A stretch of DNA of 64,000 nt from VRUE01 sp963812335 (GTDB taxonomy: Bacteria; Actinomycetota; Thermoleophilia; Solirubrobacterales; 70-9). Position numbers and translations under genes: made by a program. Positions 38,397 through 49,353 of the stretch are shown piece after piece; positions within the stretch are counted from its first letter, which is position 1, and every line of letters begins with the position of its first letter. Location of the stretch: NCBI GenBank assembly GCA_963812335.1, contig CAWEUU010000003.1, positions 116,666-180,665 on the forward strand, read 5' to 3'. Under the pieces are notes generated by a model. The model did not search any database. It was given only the letters and a program-made list of their open reading frames with translations, and was not told the DNA's origin.

Positions 38397-38402
38397 TAGG
38401 CT
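38397..38402 (+). promoter_or_regulatory. -10 element of lysS (leaderless)
   Basis: TAGGCT at 38397-38402, 7 bases before the lysS ATG, within the 21-base gap after greA. Confidence 0.45.
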
Positions 38403-38409
38403 CGCGTCC

Positions 38410-39888
38410 ATGAGCGAGCCAGAGGAGCAGGAGCTCTCCGACGTCCTGCGCGACCGGCGGGAGAAGCTGGAGAGGATCCGCGAGGCCGGCATCGACCCGT
38501 TTCCGCACTCGTTCGAGGAACGGGAGGAGATCGCCGAGGTGCGGGCGGCGCACGCCGGGCTGGCGGCGGGGATGGAGACCGACTCGCGGCACCGGGTCGC
38601 CGGGCGGCTCGTCGCGCGGCGCGGTCACGGCAAGGCGGCCTTCCTCGACCTGCGCGACGGCAGCGGGCAGATCCAGCTGCACGCCACCGCCGACAAGCTC
38701 GGCGCCGAGGCGTTCGAGGCGCTGGTCGAGCTCGACCTCGGCGACTTCGTCGGGGTCGAGGGGACGGCGCTGGCGACGCGGCGCGGCGGCGAGCTCTCGC
38801 TGGCGATCGACCACTGGCGCCTGCTGGCGAAGAGCCTGCGGCCGCCGCCCGACAAGTTCCACGGCCTCGAGGACGTCGAAACCCGCTACCGGCAGCGCGA
38901 GCTCGACCTGCTCGCCAACGAGGAGAGCCGGCGCGTCTTCCTGATCCGCACCAGGGCGATCGCCGAGACCCGCCGCCGGCTCGACGAACACGGCTTCGTC
39001 GAGGTCGAGACGCCGGTCCTGCAGCCGCTCTACGGCGGCGCCCTGGCGCGCCCCTTCACGACCCACCACAACGCGCTCGACCGCGACTTCTACCTGCGGA
39101 TCGCCACCGAGCTCTACCTCAAGCGCCTCGTCGTCGGCGGCATCGACAAGGTCTACGAGCTGGGCAAGGACTTCCGCAACGAGGGCGTCTCGCACAAGCA
39201 CAACCCCGAGTTCACGATGCTCGAGTGGTACGAGGCCTACGCCGACTACGAGAAGACCGCGCACGACCTCGAGCTGCTGGTCGCCGAGGTCGCGGAGCGG
39301 GTGCTGGGCACGACCGTGGTCGAGCGCGACGGGGTCGAGATCGACCTGGCGCCGCCCTGGCGGCGGGTGACCCTGCGCGAGGCGATCCGCGAGCGGGCGG
39401 AGATCGACATCGCCGAGCACCCGACGCGCGAGGCGCTGGCCGCGGCGATGGAGGGCGAGGCCGACCCGGCGGAGGGCTGGGGCAAGCTGGTCGACGGCCT
39501 GCTCTCCAAGGCGGTCGAGCCGCAGCTGATCCAGCCGACCTTCGTCGTCGACTACCCGGTCGAGCTCTCGCCCTTCGCCAAGGCGCATCGCACCGAGCCG
39601 GGCCTGGTCGAGCGCTGGGAGGCGTTCGTCGGCGGGATCGAGATCGCCAACTCGTTCAGCGAGCTCAACGACCCCGACGAGCAGCGGCGGCGCTTCGAGC
39701 AGCAGGCCGAGGAGCTGGCGCGCGGCGACGAGGAGGCGCAGCCCTACGACGAGGCGTTCGTCGAGGCGCTGGAGCACGGAATGCCGCCGACCGGCGGCGT
39801 CGGCCTCGGCGTTGACCGGCTTGCGATGATGCTGACGGGAGCGCGCAGCCTGCGCGAGGTCGTCCTTTTCCCGGCGATGCGCTCCTGA
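38410..39888 (+). CDS. lysS: Class II lysyl-tRNA synthetase
   Basis: Charges tRNA-Lys. The 492-residue protein has an N-terminal OB-fold anticodon domain (HRVAGRLVARRGHGKAAFLD), motif 1 region VFLIRTRAIAETRRRLDEHG, motif 2 DFRNEGVSHKHNPEFTMLEW and motif 3 GGVGLGVDRLAMMLTGARSL. Length and order are normal. It precedes clpC as in mycobacteria. The 178-base gap after it contains a weak GCCGC/GCGGC hairpin (39912-39927) and the clpC control region. Confidence 0.96.
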   Translation: MSEPEEQELSDVLRDRREKLERIREAGIDPFPHSFEEREEIAEVRAAHAGLAAGMETDSRHRVAGRLVARRGHGKAAFLDLRDGSGQIQLHATADKLGAEAFEALVELDLGDFVGVEGTALATRRGGELSLAIDHWRLLAKSLRPPPDKFHGLEDVETRYRQRELDLLANEESRRVFLIRTRAIAETRRRLDEHGFVEVETPVLQPLYGGALARPFTTHHNALDRDFYLRIATELYLKRLVVGGIDKVYELGKDFRNEGVSHKHNPEFTMLEWYEAYADYEKTAHDLELLVAEVAERVLGTTVVERDGVEIDLAPPWRRVTLREAIRERAEIDIAEHPTREALAAAMEGEADPAEGWGKLVDGLLSKAVEPQLIQPTFVVDYPVELSPFAKAHRTEPGLVERWEAFVGGIEIANSFSELNDPDEQRRRFEQQAEELARGDEEAQPYDEAFVEALEHGMPPTGGVGLGVDRLAMMLTGARSLREVVLFPAMRS

Positions 39889-40035
39889 CCCCCGAATCGT
39901 GGCCGGAAAAAGCCGCTACTGAGCGGCAATCGGGGACCCAAGGCCGGGGGGCCGGTCTCGGTATCGTTCAAGGGGCAGATGGACGCTTCCCGATAACCGA
40001 AGGGCGTCCCCGGTACTTCCGACCGCAAATCGCGT

Positions 40036-40054
40036 TTGACCTGTAGAGGGTCAA
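40036..40054. promoter_or_regulatory. Inverted repeat TTGACC-N7-GGTCAA before clpC
   Basis: A perfect 6+6 inverted repeat with a 7-base spacer, ending 12 bases before the clpC TTG start. The 7-base spacer matches the layout of the HspR-associated (HAIR) operator, though the arms differ from CTTGAGT; the arms share GGTCAA with CtsR-type sites. Either would fit stress control of clpC. Confidence 0.45.
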
Positions 40055-40066
40055 GAGAGGAAGCCT

Positions 40067-42669
<2,603 letters not shown>

Positions 42670-42715
42670 CGCGCGGGTCCTGTCGCGCGCGGGTTGCCGG
42701 ATACGGTTCACGGTG

Positions 42716-43858
42716 ATGCGCGAGCCCGGACAAGCTGCGATCGGCACCTGGAGTGGGGGTCGCTTTCTTCGCTTTGGGGAGAAGATTGAGGAGGGACGAT
42801 TGGAATCGTTGCTCCGGCCCGGTGGGGGAATCGAGACCGTTCTTACCGCCGACACCTATGGGCAGGGCGAGGCCGATCTGGTCTTGGGGCGTGCGCTGGA
42901 GGGTGTGCCGCGGGACGGGTATTCGCTGGTCGGGGCGGTCGGGCATGACTTCTACGAGGGGGAGCGGGATGGGCCTCGGGGGTTTCCGCGGTTCACCGAT
43001 GCGCGGTTGCGGGGGGCCGACGAGTACGGCGGCTACCTGCGGATGGCGGCCGAGCGCAGCCTGGAGAGGCTGGGGGTGGACAGCTTCGACCTTCTGCTCC
43101 TGCACAACCCCGACCGCACCGGCTACACCAGCGAGGCGGTCTGGGACGGGATGGCGGCGCTGCGCGAGGCCGGCCTCGCCGCGCAGATCGGCGTCGCGCC
43201 CGGCCCGGCCAACGGCTTCACACTCGACCTGATCTCCTGTTTCGAGCGCTTCGGCGAGCGGATCGACTGGGCGATGATCATCCTCAACCCGTTCGAGCCC
43301 TGGCCCGGCGGGCTCTGCCTCGACGCCGCCGCCCGCCATGACGTGAAGGTCCTCACCCGCGTGGTCGACTTCGGCGGCATCTTCTGGGGCGATCTGCGCC
43401 CCGGCGCGGAGCTGCCCCAGGGCGACCACCGCGGCTTCCGCCCCGAGGGCTGGATCGAGGCCGGGGTCGAGAAGCTCGAGCGGCTGATGCCGATCGCCGA
43501 ACGGGCGAAGCTGACTCCGATCCAGCTCGCCTGCCACTGGAACCTCGCCCACCCGGCGGTCGAGTGCGTCGTGCCGACGCTGATCCAGGAGGCCGGCCCC
43601 GAGGCCTGTCCGATCGAGGCCAAGCGGGTCGAACTGGGCAGGATGCCCGCGGACCAGCGCCTCAGCGAGGAAGACGTCGCGACGATCCGCGCGATCGGCG
43701 ACAACACCGGCTGCATGGCGCTGAAGGGGGCGAGCCCGGCGCACGAGGGCGAGGAGCGGCCCGATCGCTGGGCCGTGGGCGCTGAGCTCGAGCAGGTCGG
43801 CGCCCGCTGGGGAATCGACCCCGGGCGCGACCTCGTCGGCGCACCCCAACCTGCCTGA
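42716..43858 (+). CDS. Aldo/keto reductase family protein
   Basis: A TIM-barrel protein of about 380 residues. Tetrad Asp and Tyr are visible in VLTADTYGQGEADLVLGRAL and the His in FDLLLLHNPDRTGY, but the expected lysine strand reads YSLVGAVGHDFYEG with no lysine. Later blocks AALREAGLAAQIGVAPG and TPIQLACHWNLAHPAVECVV are typical. It may therefore be a weak or altered reductase. ATG 42716 is preferred, with TACGGT 8 bases upstream. Confidence 0.8.
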   Translation: MREPGQAAIGTWSGGRFLRFGEKIEEGRLESLLRPGGGIETVLTADTYGQGEADLVLGRALEGVPRDGYSLVGAVGHDFYEGERDGPRGFPRFTDARLRGADEYGGYLRMAAERSLERLGVDSFDLLLLHNPDRTGYTSEAVWDGMAALREAGLAAQIGVAPGPANGFTLDLISCFERFGERIDWAMIILNPFEPWPGGLCLDAAARHDVKVLTRVVDFGGIFWGDLRPGAELPQGDHRGFRPEGWIEAGVEKLERLMPIAERAKLTPIQLACHWNLAHPAVECVVPTLIQEAGPEACPIEAKRVELGRMPADQRLSEEDVATIRAIGDNTGCMALKGASPAHEGEERPDRWAVGAELEQVGARWGIDPGRDLVGAPQPA

Positions 43859-43941
43859 AGCAGGCGCAAAAACCGCTGCAAACGCTTCCCCGGACGTGTT
43901 TCGGGTAGCGAAGCAGTAAGTAGCCAGGACTCTGAAAATCC

Positions 43942-43961
43942 TCGATCCAAGGGGGGATCGA
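43942..43961 (+). promoter_or_regulatory. Hairpin enclosing the Shine-Dalgarno of the propeller/RTX gene
   Basis: TCGATCC (43942-43948) pairs with GGATCGA (43955-43961); the loop and the 3' arm hold the GGGGGG Shine-Dalgarno just before the TTG start at 43963. This could limit translation. Confidence 0.4.
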
Positions 43962-43962
43962 C

Positions 43963-45291
43963 TTGTTCTCCATGCCCAGCAGGGCATTTTTTGCCGTACT
44001 CGCATTGACGTTCGTGCTCGTGCCGAGCGCCCAGGCGGCGTTCCCGGGCGGCAATGGCAGGATCGCCTACGACAGCAACGCGGACGGCGACTACGACGTC
44101 TACACCGTTGGCGCCGGCGGGGCATCCAACCTGACCTCCGGCGAGGCGGCCGACGACCGCAACCCGGCCTTCTCTCCCGACGGCGAGCAGATCGTCTTCC
44201 AGAGCGACCGTGACGGCAACGCCGAGATCTACGCGATGAACCGCGATGGCTCCGGGCTGGTGCGGCTCACCGACAACGCCGCCGAGGACACCGAACCCTC
44301 CTACTCGCCGGACGGCAAACGGGTCGTCTTCGTCAGCGACCGCGACGGCAACGAGGAGATCTACGCGATGGACTCCGACGGCAGCGACGAGGTCCGGCTG
44401 ACCAACGATGCTGCGCGCGACGCCGAACCGGTCTTCGAGCAGAGTGGGGAGCGAATCGTCTTCGTCAGCGAGCGCGACGGCGACGCCGAGCTCTTCGCGA
44501 TGGACGCCGACGGCTCCCCGCAGGACCAGCTGACCGACAACGGGGCCGAGGACGTGGCGCCGTCGCTCTCGCCCTTCGGCGGCTGGATCGCGTTCAGCAG
44601 CGACCGCGACGGCAACGGTGAGATATACGCCAAGCCGATCTCCGACCCGAAAGCGCAGGCTGTGCGGCTGACCGACGACCCGGCCGAGGACACCGAGCCC
44701 GCCTACTCGCCGGACGGCAAGCAGATCGTCTTCCAGAGCGACCGCGCCGGCAGCCCCGACGTCTACCTGATGCAGGGCGACGGCACCGACCAGATCTCGT
44801 TGATCGCCTCGCCGACGGTCGACGGCCACCCCGAATGGGGCCGCTCGACGATCAAGTGCGGCAAGCAGCAGGTCACCGTGCTCGGTACGTCGGGCTCCGA
44901 GAAGCTGGTCGGCACCCGTGGCGATGACGTGATCGTCGGGCTCGACGGTGCCGATCGGATCATCGGCGGCGCCGGCGACGACATCGTCTGCTCGGGCAAG
45001 GGCGACGACATCGTCACCGCCGGATCGGGCAACGACCTGATCATCGCCCGCGCCGACGACGACCTGGTTCGCGGTCGCGATGGGAACGACCGCATCTACG
45101 GCAGCTCGGGTCGCGACGTGCTCGACGGCGGCCGCGGCGACGATCGCATCTGGGGCGTGGTCGGCCAGGATGTGCTCTTCGGCCGCAGCGGCACGGACTT
45201 CCTCAACGGCGGTCCGAGTCGCGACTTCTGCAACGGAGCGCGCGGCGTCGACAGCGGGGTGCGCTGCGAGCGCGCCATCTCGATTCCCTGA
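43963..45291 (+). CDS. Secreted TolB-like beta-propeller with RTX calcium-binding repeats
   Basis: A 442-residue exported protein. The signal peptide SRAFFAVLALTFVLVPSAQA is followed by about six PD40/TolB-type repeats (pattern PSYSPDGKRVVFVSDRDGNE then EIYAMDSDGS) forming a propeller. From about residue 305 come RTX nonapeptides (GTRGDDVIVGLDGADRIIGG, GGRGDDRIWG) forming a calcium-binding beta-roll, and a terminal CNGARGVDSGVRCE with two cysteines. TTG 43963 has a well-spaced GGGGGG; ATG 43972 is the alternative. Likely extracellular or surface-attached; ligand unknown. Confidence 0.82.
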   Translation: MFSMPSRAFFAVLALTFVLVPSAQAAFPGGNGRIAYDSNADGDYDVYTVGAGGASNLTSGEAADDRNPAFSPDGEQIVFQSDRDGNAEIYAMNRDGSGLVRLTDNAAEDTEPSYSPDGKRVVFVSDRDGNEEIYAMDSDGSDEVRLTNDAARDAEPVFEQSGERIVFVSERDGDAELFAMDADGSPQDQLTDNGAEDVAPSLSPFGGWIAFSSDRDGNGEIYAKPISDPKAQAVRLTDDPAEDTEPAYSPDGKQIVFQSDRAGSPDVYLMQGDGTDQISLIASPTVDGHPEWGRSTIKCGKQQVTVLGTSGSEKLVGTRGDDVIVGLDGADRIIGGAGDDIVCSGKGDDIVTAGSGNDLIIARADDDLVRGRDGNDRIYGSSGRDVLDGGRGDDRIWGVVGQDVLFGRSGTDFLNGGPSRDFCNGARGVDSGVRCERAISIP

Positions 45292-45301
45292 CGCACAGGC
45301 C

Positions 45302-45350
45302 GCCGACGGGCCGATGGGCGGGGTCCGGCTTCGCCCATCGGCCCGTCGGC
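45302..45350 (+). terminator. Very stable hairpin, 19-bp perfect stem
   Basis: GCCGACGGGCCGATGGGCG (45302-45320), an 11-base loop, and its exact complement (45332-45350). It begins 10 bases after the propeller/RTX stop and ends 30 bases before the MFS start. No T-tract follows. Most likely a terminator isolating the two genes. Confidence 0.65.
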
Positions 45351-45380
45351 ATCCGGGTCGCGGAATAGGTTCGTGCCTCG

Positions 45381-46793
45381 ATGCTGCGGCTGGACGAGCG
45401 CACGCGCCCGTGGTGGACCTTGGTCGGAGCCTGCTCCGGCCTGTTCATCCTGATGCTCGACTCGACCGTGGTCGCGCTCGCGCTGCCGAGCATCCGCGGC
45501 GACATCGGCGCAAGCGCGACGGCGTTGCAGTGGATGATGAACGGCTACCTGTTGGTGATCACGGCCTTCGTCGTCACCGCGGGCAGGCTCGGCGACATGT
45601 TTGGCCGCAAGCGCCTCTTCCTGATCGGCATGGCCCTCTTCGCCGTCGGCTCGATCGTCTCCGCCACGGCCGCCGGCCCGCTGACGCTGGTCTGCGGCCG
45701 GCTCGCGCAGGGGCTGGGAGCGGCGCCGATGCTGCCGCTCTCGCTGGCGATCGTCTGCCATGCGTTCCCGGCCGGTGAGCAGGCGCGGGCACTGGGGATC
45801 TGGGCGGGTATCTCCGCCGTGGCGCTCGGCCTCGGCCCCCTCGTCGGCGGCGCCCTGGTCGATCTCGACTGGCGCCTGATCTTCTGGATCAACCTGCCGA
45901 TCGCGGCGCTCGGGATCGCGATCGTCTGGCGGGCGGCGCCGGAGTCGACCGATCCCGGCTCGGGGACGCGGGTCGACTTCCTCGGTCTCCTCGCTCTGGC
46001 CGTCGGGTTGGCCGGCGTCGTGCTGGCGCTGATCCAGGCCGAAGACTGGCCCGATCGAGCGGTCGTGGCGCTGGCTCTGGTCGGGCTCGCGTCGCTGTGG
46101 GCGTTCTGGCGGATCGAGCACCGAGTGGAGGAGCCGATCGTCGATTTCTCCCTGTTTCGCAACGGTCCCTACTTCGGGGCCAGCGCCGCCGCGTTCGCCC
46201 TGGTCGGCGCCTACTGGTCGGTGATGTTCTTCCAGCCCCAGTACCTGCAGGATGTGCGCGACCACTCGGCGGTGGTGAGCGGGCTGATCATCATGCCGAT
46301 CACGGTGCCGATGGTCCTCGTCTCGCCCTTCTCCGGCCGCTTGATCGCGCGCTTCGGCGCCCGCCTGCTGATGACGATCGGGATGACGCTGGGCGCACTC
46401 GGGCTGCTCGTCCTCACCCAGATCGGCCCCGACAGCTCCTACGCGCTGCTCTTCGCCGGCTACCTGCCTTTCGGCTTCGCCCTCGGCCTGGTCTACGCGC
46501 CGATGTCCACGGCGGCGATGGCGGCAATGCCCGGGACGAAGGTCGGCATCGCCTCCGGCGTGCTGGCGATGACCCGGGTGATGGCGGGCACGGTCGCGCT
46601 GGCCGTCGTCGGCGCGCTGTTCGCCGCCGTGCTCGCCAACGGCGGTGGCTTCGCCGCCGCGGTCGGCGATTCGACCTGGGCCCTGGTCGCTCTCGTCGCA
46701 GTCGGGGCGGTGCTGACCTGGATGTTCGTGCGCGACCCGGGCCTACCGCCGCCCCCGCCGCACGACCGCCATCGCCATTACCACCTGCACTGA
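45381..46793 (+). CDS. MFS transporter, EmrB/QacA (DHA2) type
   Basis: A 470-residue drug:proton antiporter-like protein with about 14 membrane helices. It has LDSTVVALALPSIRGDIGAS, the loop TAGRLGDMFGRKRLFLIGMA (motif A) and WAGISAVALGLGPLVGGAL (motif C), and ends in a histidine-rich tail (HDRHRHYHLH) that could bind metal. TAGGTT lies 9 bases before the ATG. Substrate unknown. Confidence 0.88.
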   Translation: MLRLDERTRPWWTLVGACSGLFILMLDSTVVALALPSIRGDIGASATALQWMMNGYLLVITAFVVTAGRLGDMFGRKRLFLIGMALFAVGSIVSATAAGPLTLVCGRLAQGLGAAPMLPLSLAIVCHAFPAGEQARALGIWAGISAVALGLGPLVGGALVDLDWRLIFWINLPIAALGIAIVWRAAPESTDPGSGTRVDFLGLLALAVGLAGVVLALIQAEDWPDRAVVALALVGLASLWAFWRIEHRVEEPIVDFSLFRNGPYFGASAAAFALVGAYWSVMFFQPQYLQDVRDHSAVVSGLIIMPITVPMVLVSPFSGRLIARFGARLLMTIGMTLGALGLLVLTQIGPDSSYALLFAGYLPFGFALGLVYAPMSTAAMAAMPGTKVGIASGVLAMTRVMAGTVALAVVGALFAAVLANGGGFAAAVGDSTWALVALVAVGAVLTWMFVRDPGLPPPPPHDRHRHYHLH

Positions 46794-46905
46794 GCGCCCA
46801 GAATCGGGCCTGAGTGACGAATGTGCTTGACAACGACCTCTCCGACCTGTCCACTAGGGATTAGCCAGACCGCATTCCAGAGCGGAATTTGCCATCCTAA
46901 AGGAG

Positions 46906-48018
46906 ATGTCTTCGCCGCCCGGGGATGAGCTTCACGAGCTAGCGGAACGGCAGGATCCCCGGCTTTTGAGGGCCCTGGATGTTGTCGCTCCAGGCGGCTC
47001 CCTGCGCGAGGGGATCGACAACATAGTCCATGCCAGCACCGGTGGGCTGATCGTCGTCGGCGATCCGGGCGATATCTCCCATCTGCTCTCCGGCGGGATC
47101 AGGCTCGACATCGACTACACGCCGGCGATGCTCTACCAGGTGGCGAAGATGGACGGCGCGATCGTGCTCAACGCCGAGGCGACCAAGATCGTCTGGGCCA
47201 ACGTGCAGCTGATGCCCGACCCGACGATCCTCTCCTCGGAGACGGGCACCCGCCACCGCACCGCCGAGCGCGTCTCCAAGCAGACCAGCGCCCTGGTGGT
47301 GGCGATCTCCCAGCGCCGCGACGTCGTCTCGCTCTACGTCGAGGGGACCAAGTACATCCTGCAGGAGATTCCCGCGGTGCTGGCCAAGGCGAACCAGGGT
47401 CTGGCGACCCTGGAGAAGTACCGCGAGCGGCTCGAACAGGTCTCCAACCGCCTCACCGCGCTCGAGTTCGAAGGCGGCGGCGTGCTCTATGACGCGCTCA
47501 CCGTGCTGCAGCGAGCGGAGCTGACCACGCGCATGGCGGTCGAGGTCGAGCGCTACATCGTCGAGCTCGGCACCGAGGGGCGGCTGATCGAGATGCAGCT
47601 CGAGGAGACGATGGTCGGCGTCGCCGCCGACAAGGGAGCGTTGATCCGCGACTACAGCGTCGAGGACTCGGAGGGGAACCTGGCCGCGGTGCAGCAGTCG
47701 CTGGCGCGGCTGCCGCACGAGGACGTGCTCGACTTCGGCCGTCTCGCCGAGCTGCTCGGCTACGACCGCAAGCTCAACACCCTCGACTTCCCGGTCGCGC
47801 CGCGCGGCTACCGCGTGATGGGCCGCATTCCGCGCATTCCCAAGCTTGTCGTCCAGAAGATCATCCACGGCCTCGGCGGGCTGGAGGAGGTCCTGGCGGC
47901 GTCCGCCGCCGACCTCGAAGCCGTCGAGGACGTCGGCGAGACCCACGCCAAGGAGATCCGCGAGGGCCTGCGGAGGCTCCAGGAAGTCGATCTGGTCGAC
48001 CGGTACTTACAGAGTTGA
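46906..48018 (+). CDS. disA: DNA integrity scanning protein DisA (diadenylate cyclase)
   Basis: Octameric c-di-AMP synthase that pauses at branched DNA. The 370-residue protein has the DAC domain with KMDGAIVLNAEATKIVWANV (DGA motif) and TGTRHRTAERVSKQTSALVV (RHR motif), a helical middle (about 150-290) and a C-terminal HhH DNA-binding domain (HGLGGLEEVLAASAADLEAV). Both catalytic motifs are intact. It has an AAAGGAG Shine-Dalgarno. carD follows after a 40-base gap. Confidence 0.96.
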   Translation: MSSPPGDELHELAERQDPRLLRALDVVAPGGSLREGIDNIVHASTGGLIVVGDPGDISHLLSGGIRLDIDYTPAMLYQVAKMDGAIVLNAEATKIVWANVQLMPDPTILSSETGTRHRTAERVSKQTSALVVAISQRRDVVSLYVEGTKYILQEIPAVLAKANQGLATLEKYRERLEQVSNRLTALEFEGGGVLYDALTVLQRAELTTRMAVEVERYIVELGTEGRLIEMQLEETMVGVAADKGALIRDYSVEDSEGNLAAVQQSLARLPHEDVLDFGRLAELLGYDRKLNTLDFPVAPRGYRVMGRIPRIPKLVVQKIIHGLGGLEEVLAASAADLEAVEDVGETHAKEIREGLRRLQEVDLVDRYLQS

Positions 48019-48058
48019 CGGCTGTCAGGAAGCCGTCGCAAATCGAAAGGAGCAAGCG

Positions 48059-48619
48059 ATTCCCCAGCTAGAGGAGGCCACCGAGGTAAGCGTCGAGGAA
48101 GTCGAGTACGTCTGCGACTTCGAGGAGGGCGACAAGGTCGTCTACCCGCATCACGGCGCCGGTCTGGTGATGAAGAAAGAGGCGCGGGAGCTGATGGGTG
48201 AGGAGCGCGAATACCTCACGATCAAAATCCTGCACAACGAACTCACGGTGATGGTTCCCTGCGAGAACGCCGGCAAGGCCGGTCTGCGTCGGGTCATCGA
48301 CGAGGTCGAAATCAAAAAGGTCACGTCGGTCCTCACCGACGACGTGTCCGACATGCCGAAGAACTGGAACCGGCGCTTCAAGTACAACCGCGAGAAGATC
48401 AAGACCGGCGACGTGTTCGAGCTCGCCGAGGTCGTCCGCAACCTGGCTCTGCGCGAGATGGAGAAGGGTCTCTCCACCGGCGAGAAGCAGATGTACACGC
48501 GGGCGAAGAAGATCCTCGCGTCGGAGTTCATGTACGCGCTCGACAAGGACGAGGACGGCGCTGAGGAATACCTGGACGGGCTGTTGGAGGAGCGCTTCGC
48601 CGCCACCGCAGCCGCCTAG
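48059..48619 (+). CDS. carD: CarD/CdnL-family RNA polymerase-binding transcription regulator (ATT start)
   Basis: Binds the RNA polymerase beta subunit and stabilises open complexes. The 186-residue product has the Tudor-like RID (EEGDKVVYPHHGAGLVMKKE, ILHNELTVMVPCENAGKAGL) and the helical DNA-binding domain (MPKNWNRRFKYNREKIKTGD, LSTGEKQMYTRAKKILASEF). No ATG, GTG or TTG is found in frame for at least 30 codons before the conserved region. AAAGGAG ends 6 bases before an in-frame ATT at 48059, giving (M)PQLEEATEVSVEEVEYVC. AUU is a rare but real start codon (E. coli infC). A sequencing substitution is the alternative. Confidence 0.9.
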   Translation: MPQLEEATEVSVEEVEYVCDFEEGDKVVYPHHGAGLVMKKEARELMGEEREYLTIKILHNELTVMVPCENAGKAGLRRVIDEVEIKKVTSVLTDDVSDMPKNWNRRFKYNREKIKTGDVFELAEVVRNLALREMEKGLSTGEKQMYTRAKKILASEFMYALDKDEDGAEEYLDGLLEERFAATAAA

Positions 48620-48635
48620 CAGTTCCGCAGATTCC

Positions 48636-49340
48636 GTCACTGCGGTCATCGCGGCCGCCGGCTCCGGGGAGAGGCTCGGAGCCGGCGGGCCGAAGGCCTT
48701 CGTGCCGCTCGCCGGCAGGCCCCTGGTCGAGTGGTCGATCGAGGCGATGCGGGCCGCGCGGGGCGTGCGCTCGATCGTCGTCGCCTGCCCGCCGGGCCAC
48801 GTGCACGAGCTCGGCGGCGGCGATGTCGGCGTGGTCGAGGGCGGCGCCACCCGGGCCCGCTCCGTCGCCAACGCGTTGGAGGCCGTGGGCACGGAGCTGG
48901 TCGCGATCCACGACGCCGCCAGGCCGCTGGTCACGCCGCGGCTGGTCGAGGGCGTCGTCGCGGCCCTCGCCGCCGACCCCGGGGCCGACGGCGCGATCGC
49001 CGCGACCCCGGTCACCGACACGATCAAGCGGGCACCGGCCTCGCCCGGCATGTCGGGCGATTCGCCCCCCTCCGGTGGTGACAATCGCTCAATATCGATC
49101 GCGGCGACGGTCGATCGCGGTGAGCTCTGGGCGGCGCAGACGCCGCAGGTGTTCCGGGTCGAGGCGCTGCGCCGGGCGCTGGCGGCCGATCCCGCCGCGG
49201 TCGAGGCGGCGACCGACGAGGCGATGCTGATCGAGGCGGCGGGAGGCAGGGTGCTGATCCACCCCGCGTCGCCCGAGAACATCAAGGTGACGACGCCGCT
49301 CGATCTGCGGCTCGCCGGCCTGCTGCTGGCCGAGCGTTAG
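48636..49340 (+). CDS. ispD: 2-C-methyl-D-erythritol 4-phosphate cytidylyltransferase (start codon unclear)
   Basis: Third step of the MEP isoprenoid pathway. The CTP-binding loop VTAVIAAAGSGERLGAGGPK lies right at the N-terminus, then FVPLAGRPLVEWSIEAM, VAIHDAARPLVTPRLVEGVV and LWAAQTPQVFRVEALRRAL. No ATG, GTG or TTG precedes the loop in frame; the first GTG (48702) would remove it. I therefore mark the gene from the GTC at 48636, with translation probably re-initiating after carD (stop at 48619). A 20-residue insertion (SPGMSGDSPPSGGDNRSISI) replaces a normally short turn. Confidence 0.85.
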   Translation, partial: VTAVIAAAGSGERLGAGGPKAFVPLAGRPLVEWSIEAMRAARGVRSIVVACPPGHVHELGGGDVGVVEGGATRARSVANALEAVGTELVAIHDAARPLVTPRLVEGVVAALAADPGADGAIAATPVTDTIKRAPASPGMSGDSPPSGGDNRSISIAATVDRGELWAAQTPQVFRVEALRRALAADPAAVEAATDEAMLIEAAGGRVLIHPASPENIKVTTPLDLRLAGLLLAER

Positions 49341-49353
49341 GCCGCTGGAAACC

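Noticed and set aside
43859..43962. The leader of the propeller/RTX gene examined as a c-di-GMP riboswitch.
   Set aside because: Some GCAAA-like pieces are present but the two-helix GEMM core and its tetraloop/receptor pairing are not visible.
46829..46860. TTGACA upstream of disA as a promoter -35.
   Set aside because: The only -10-like hexamer downstream (TAGGGA) is 22 bases away, too far for a standard promoter.
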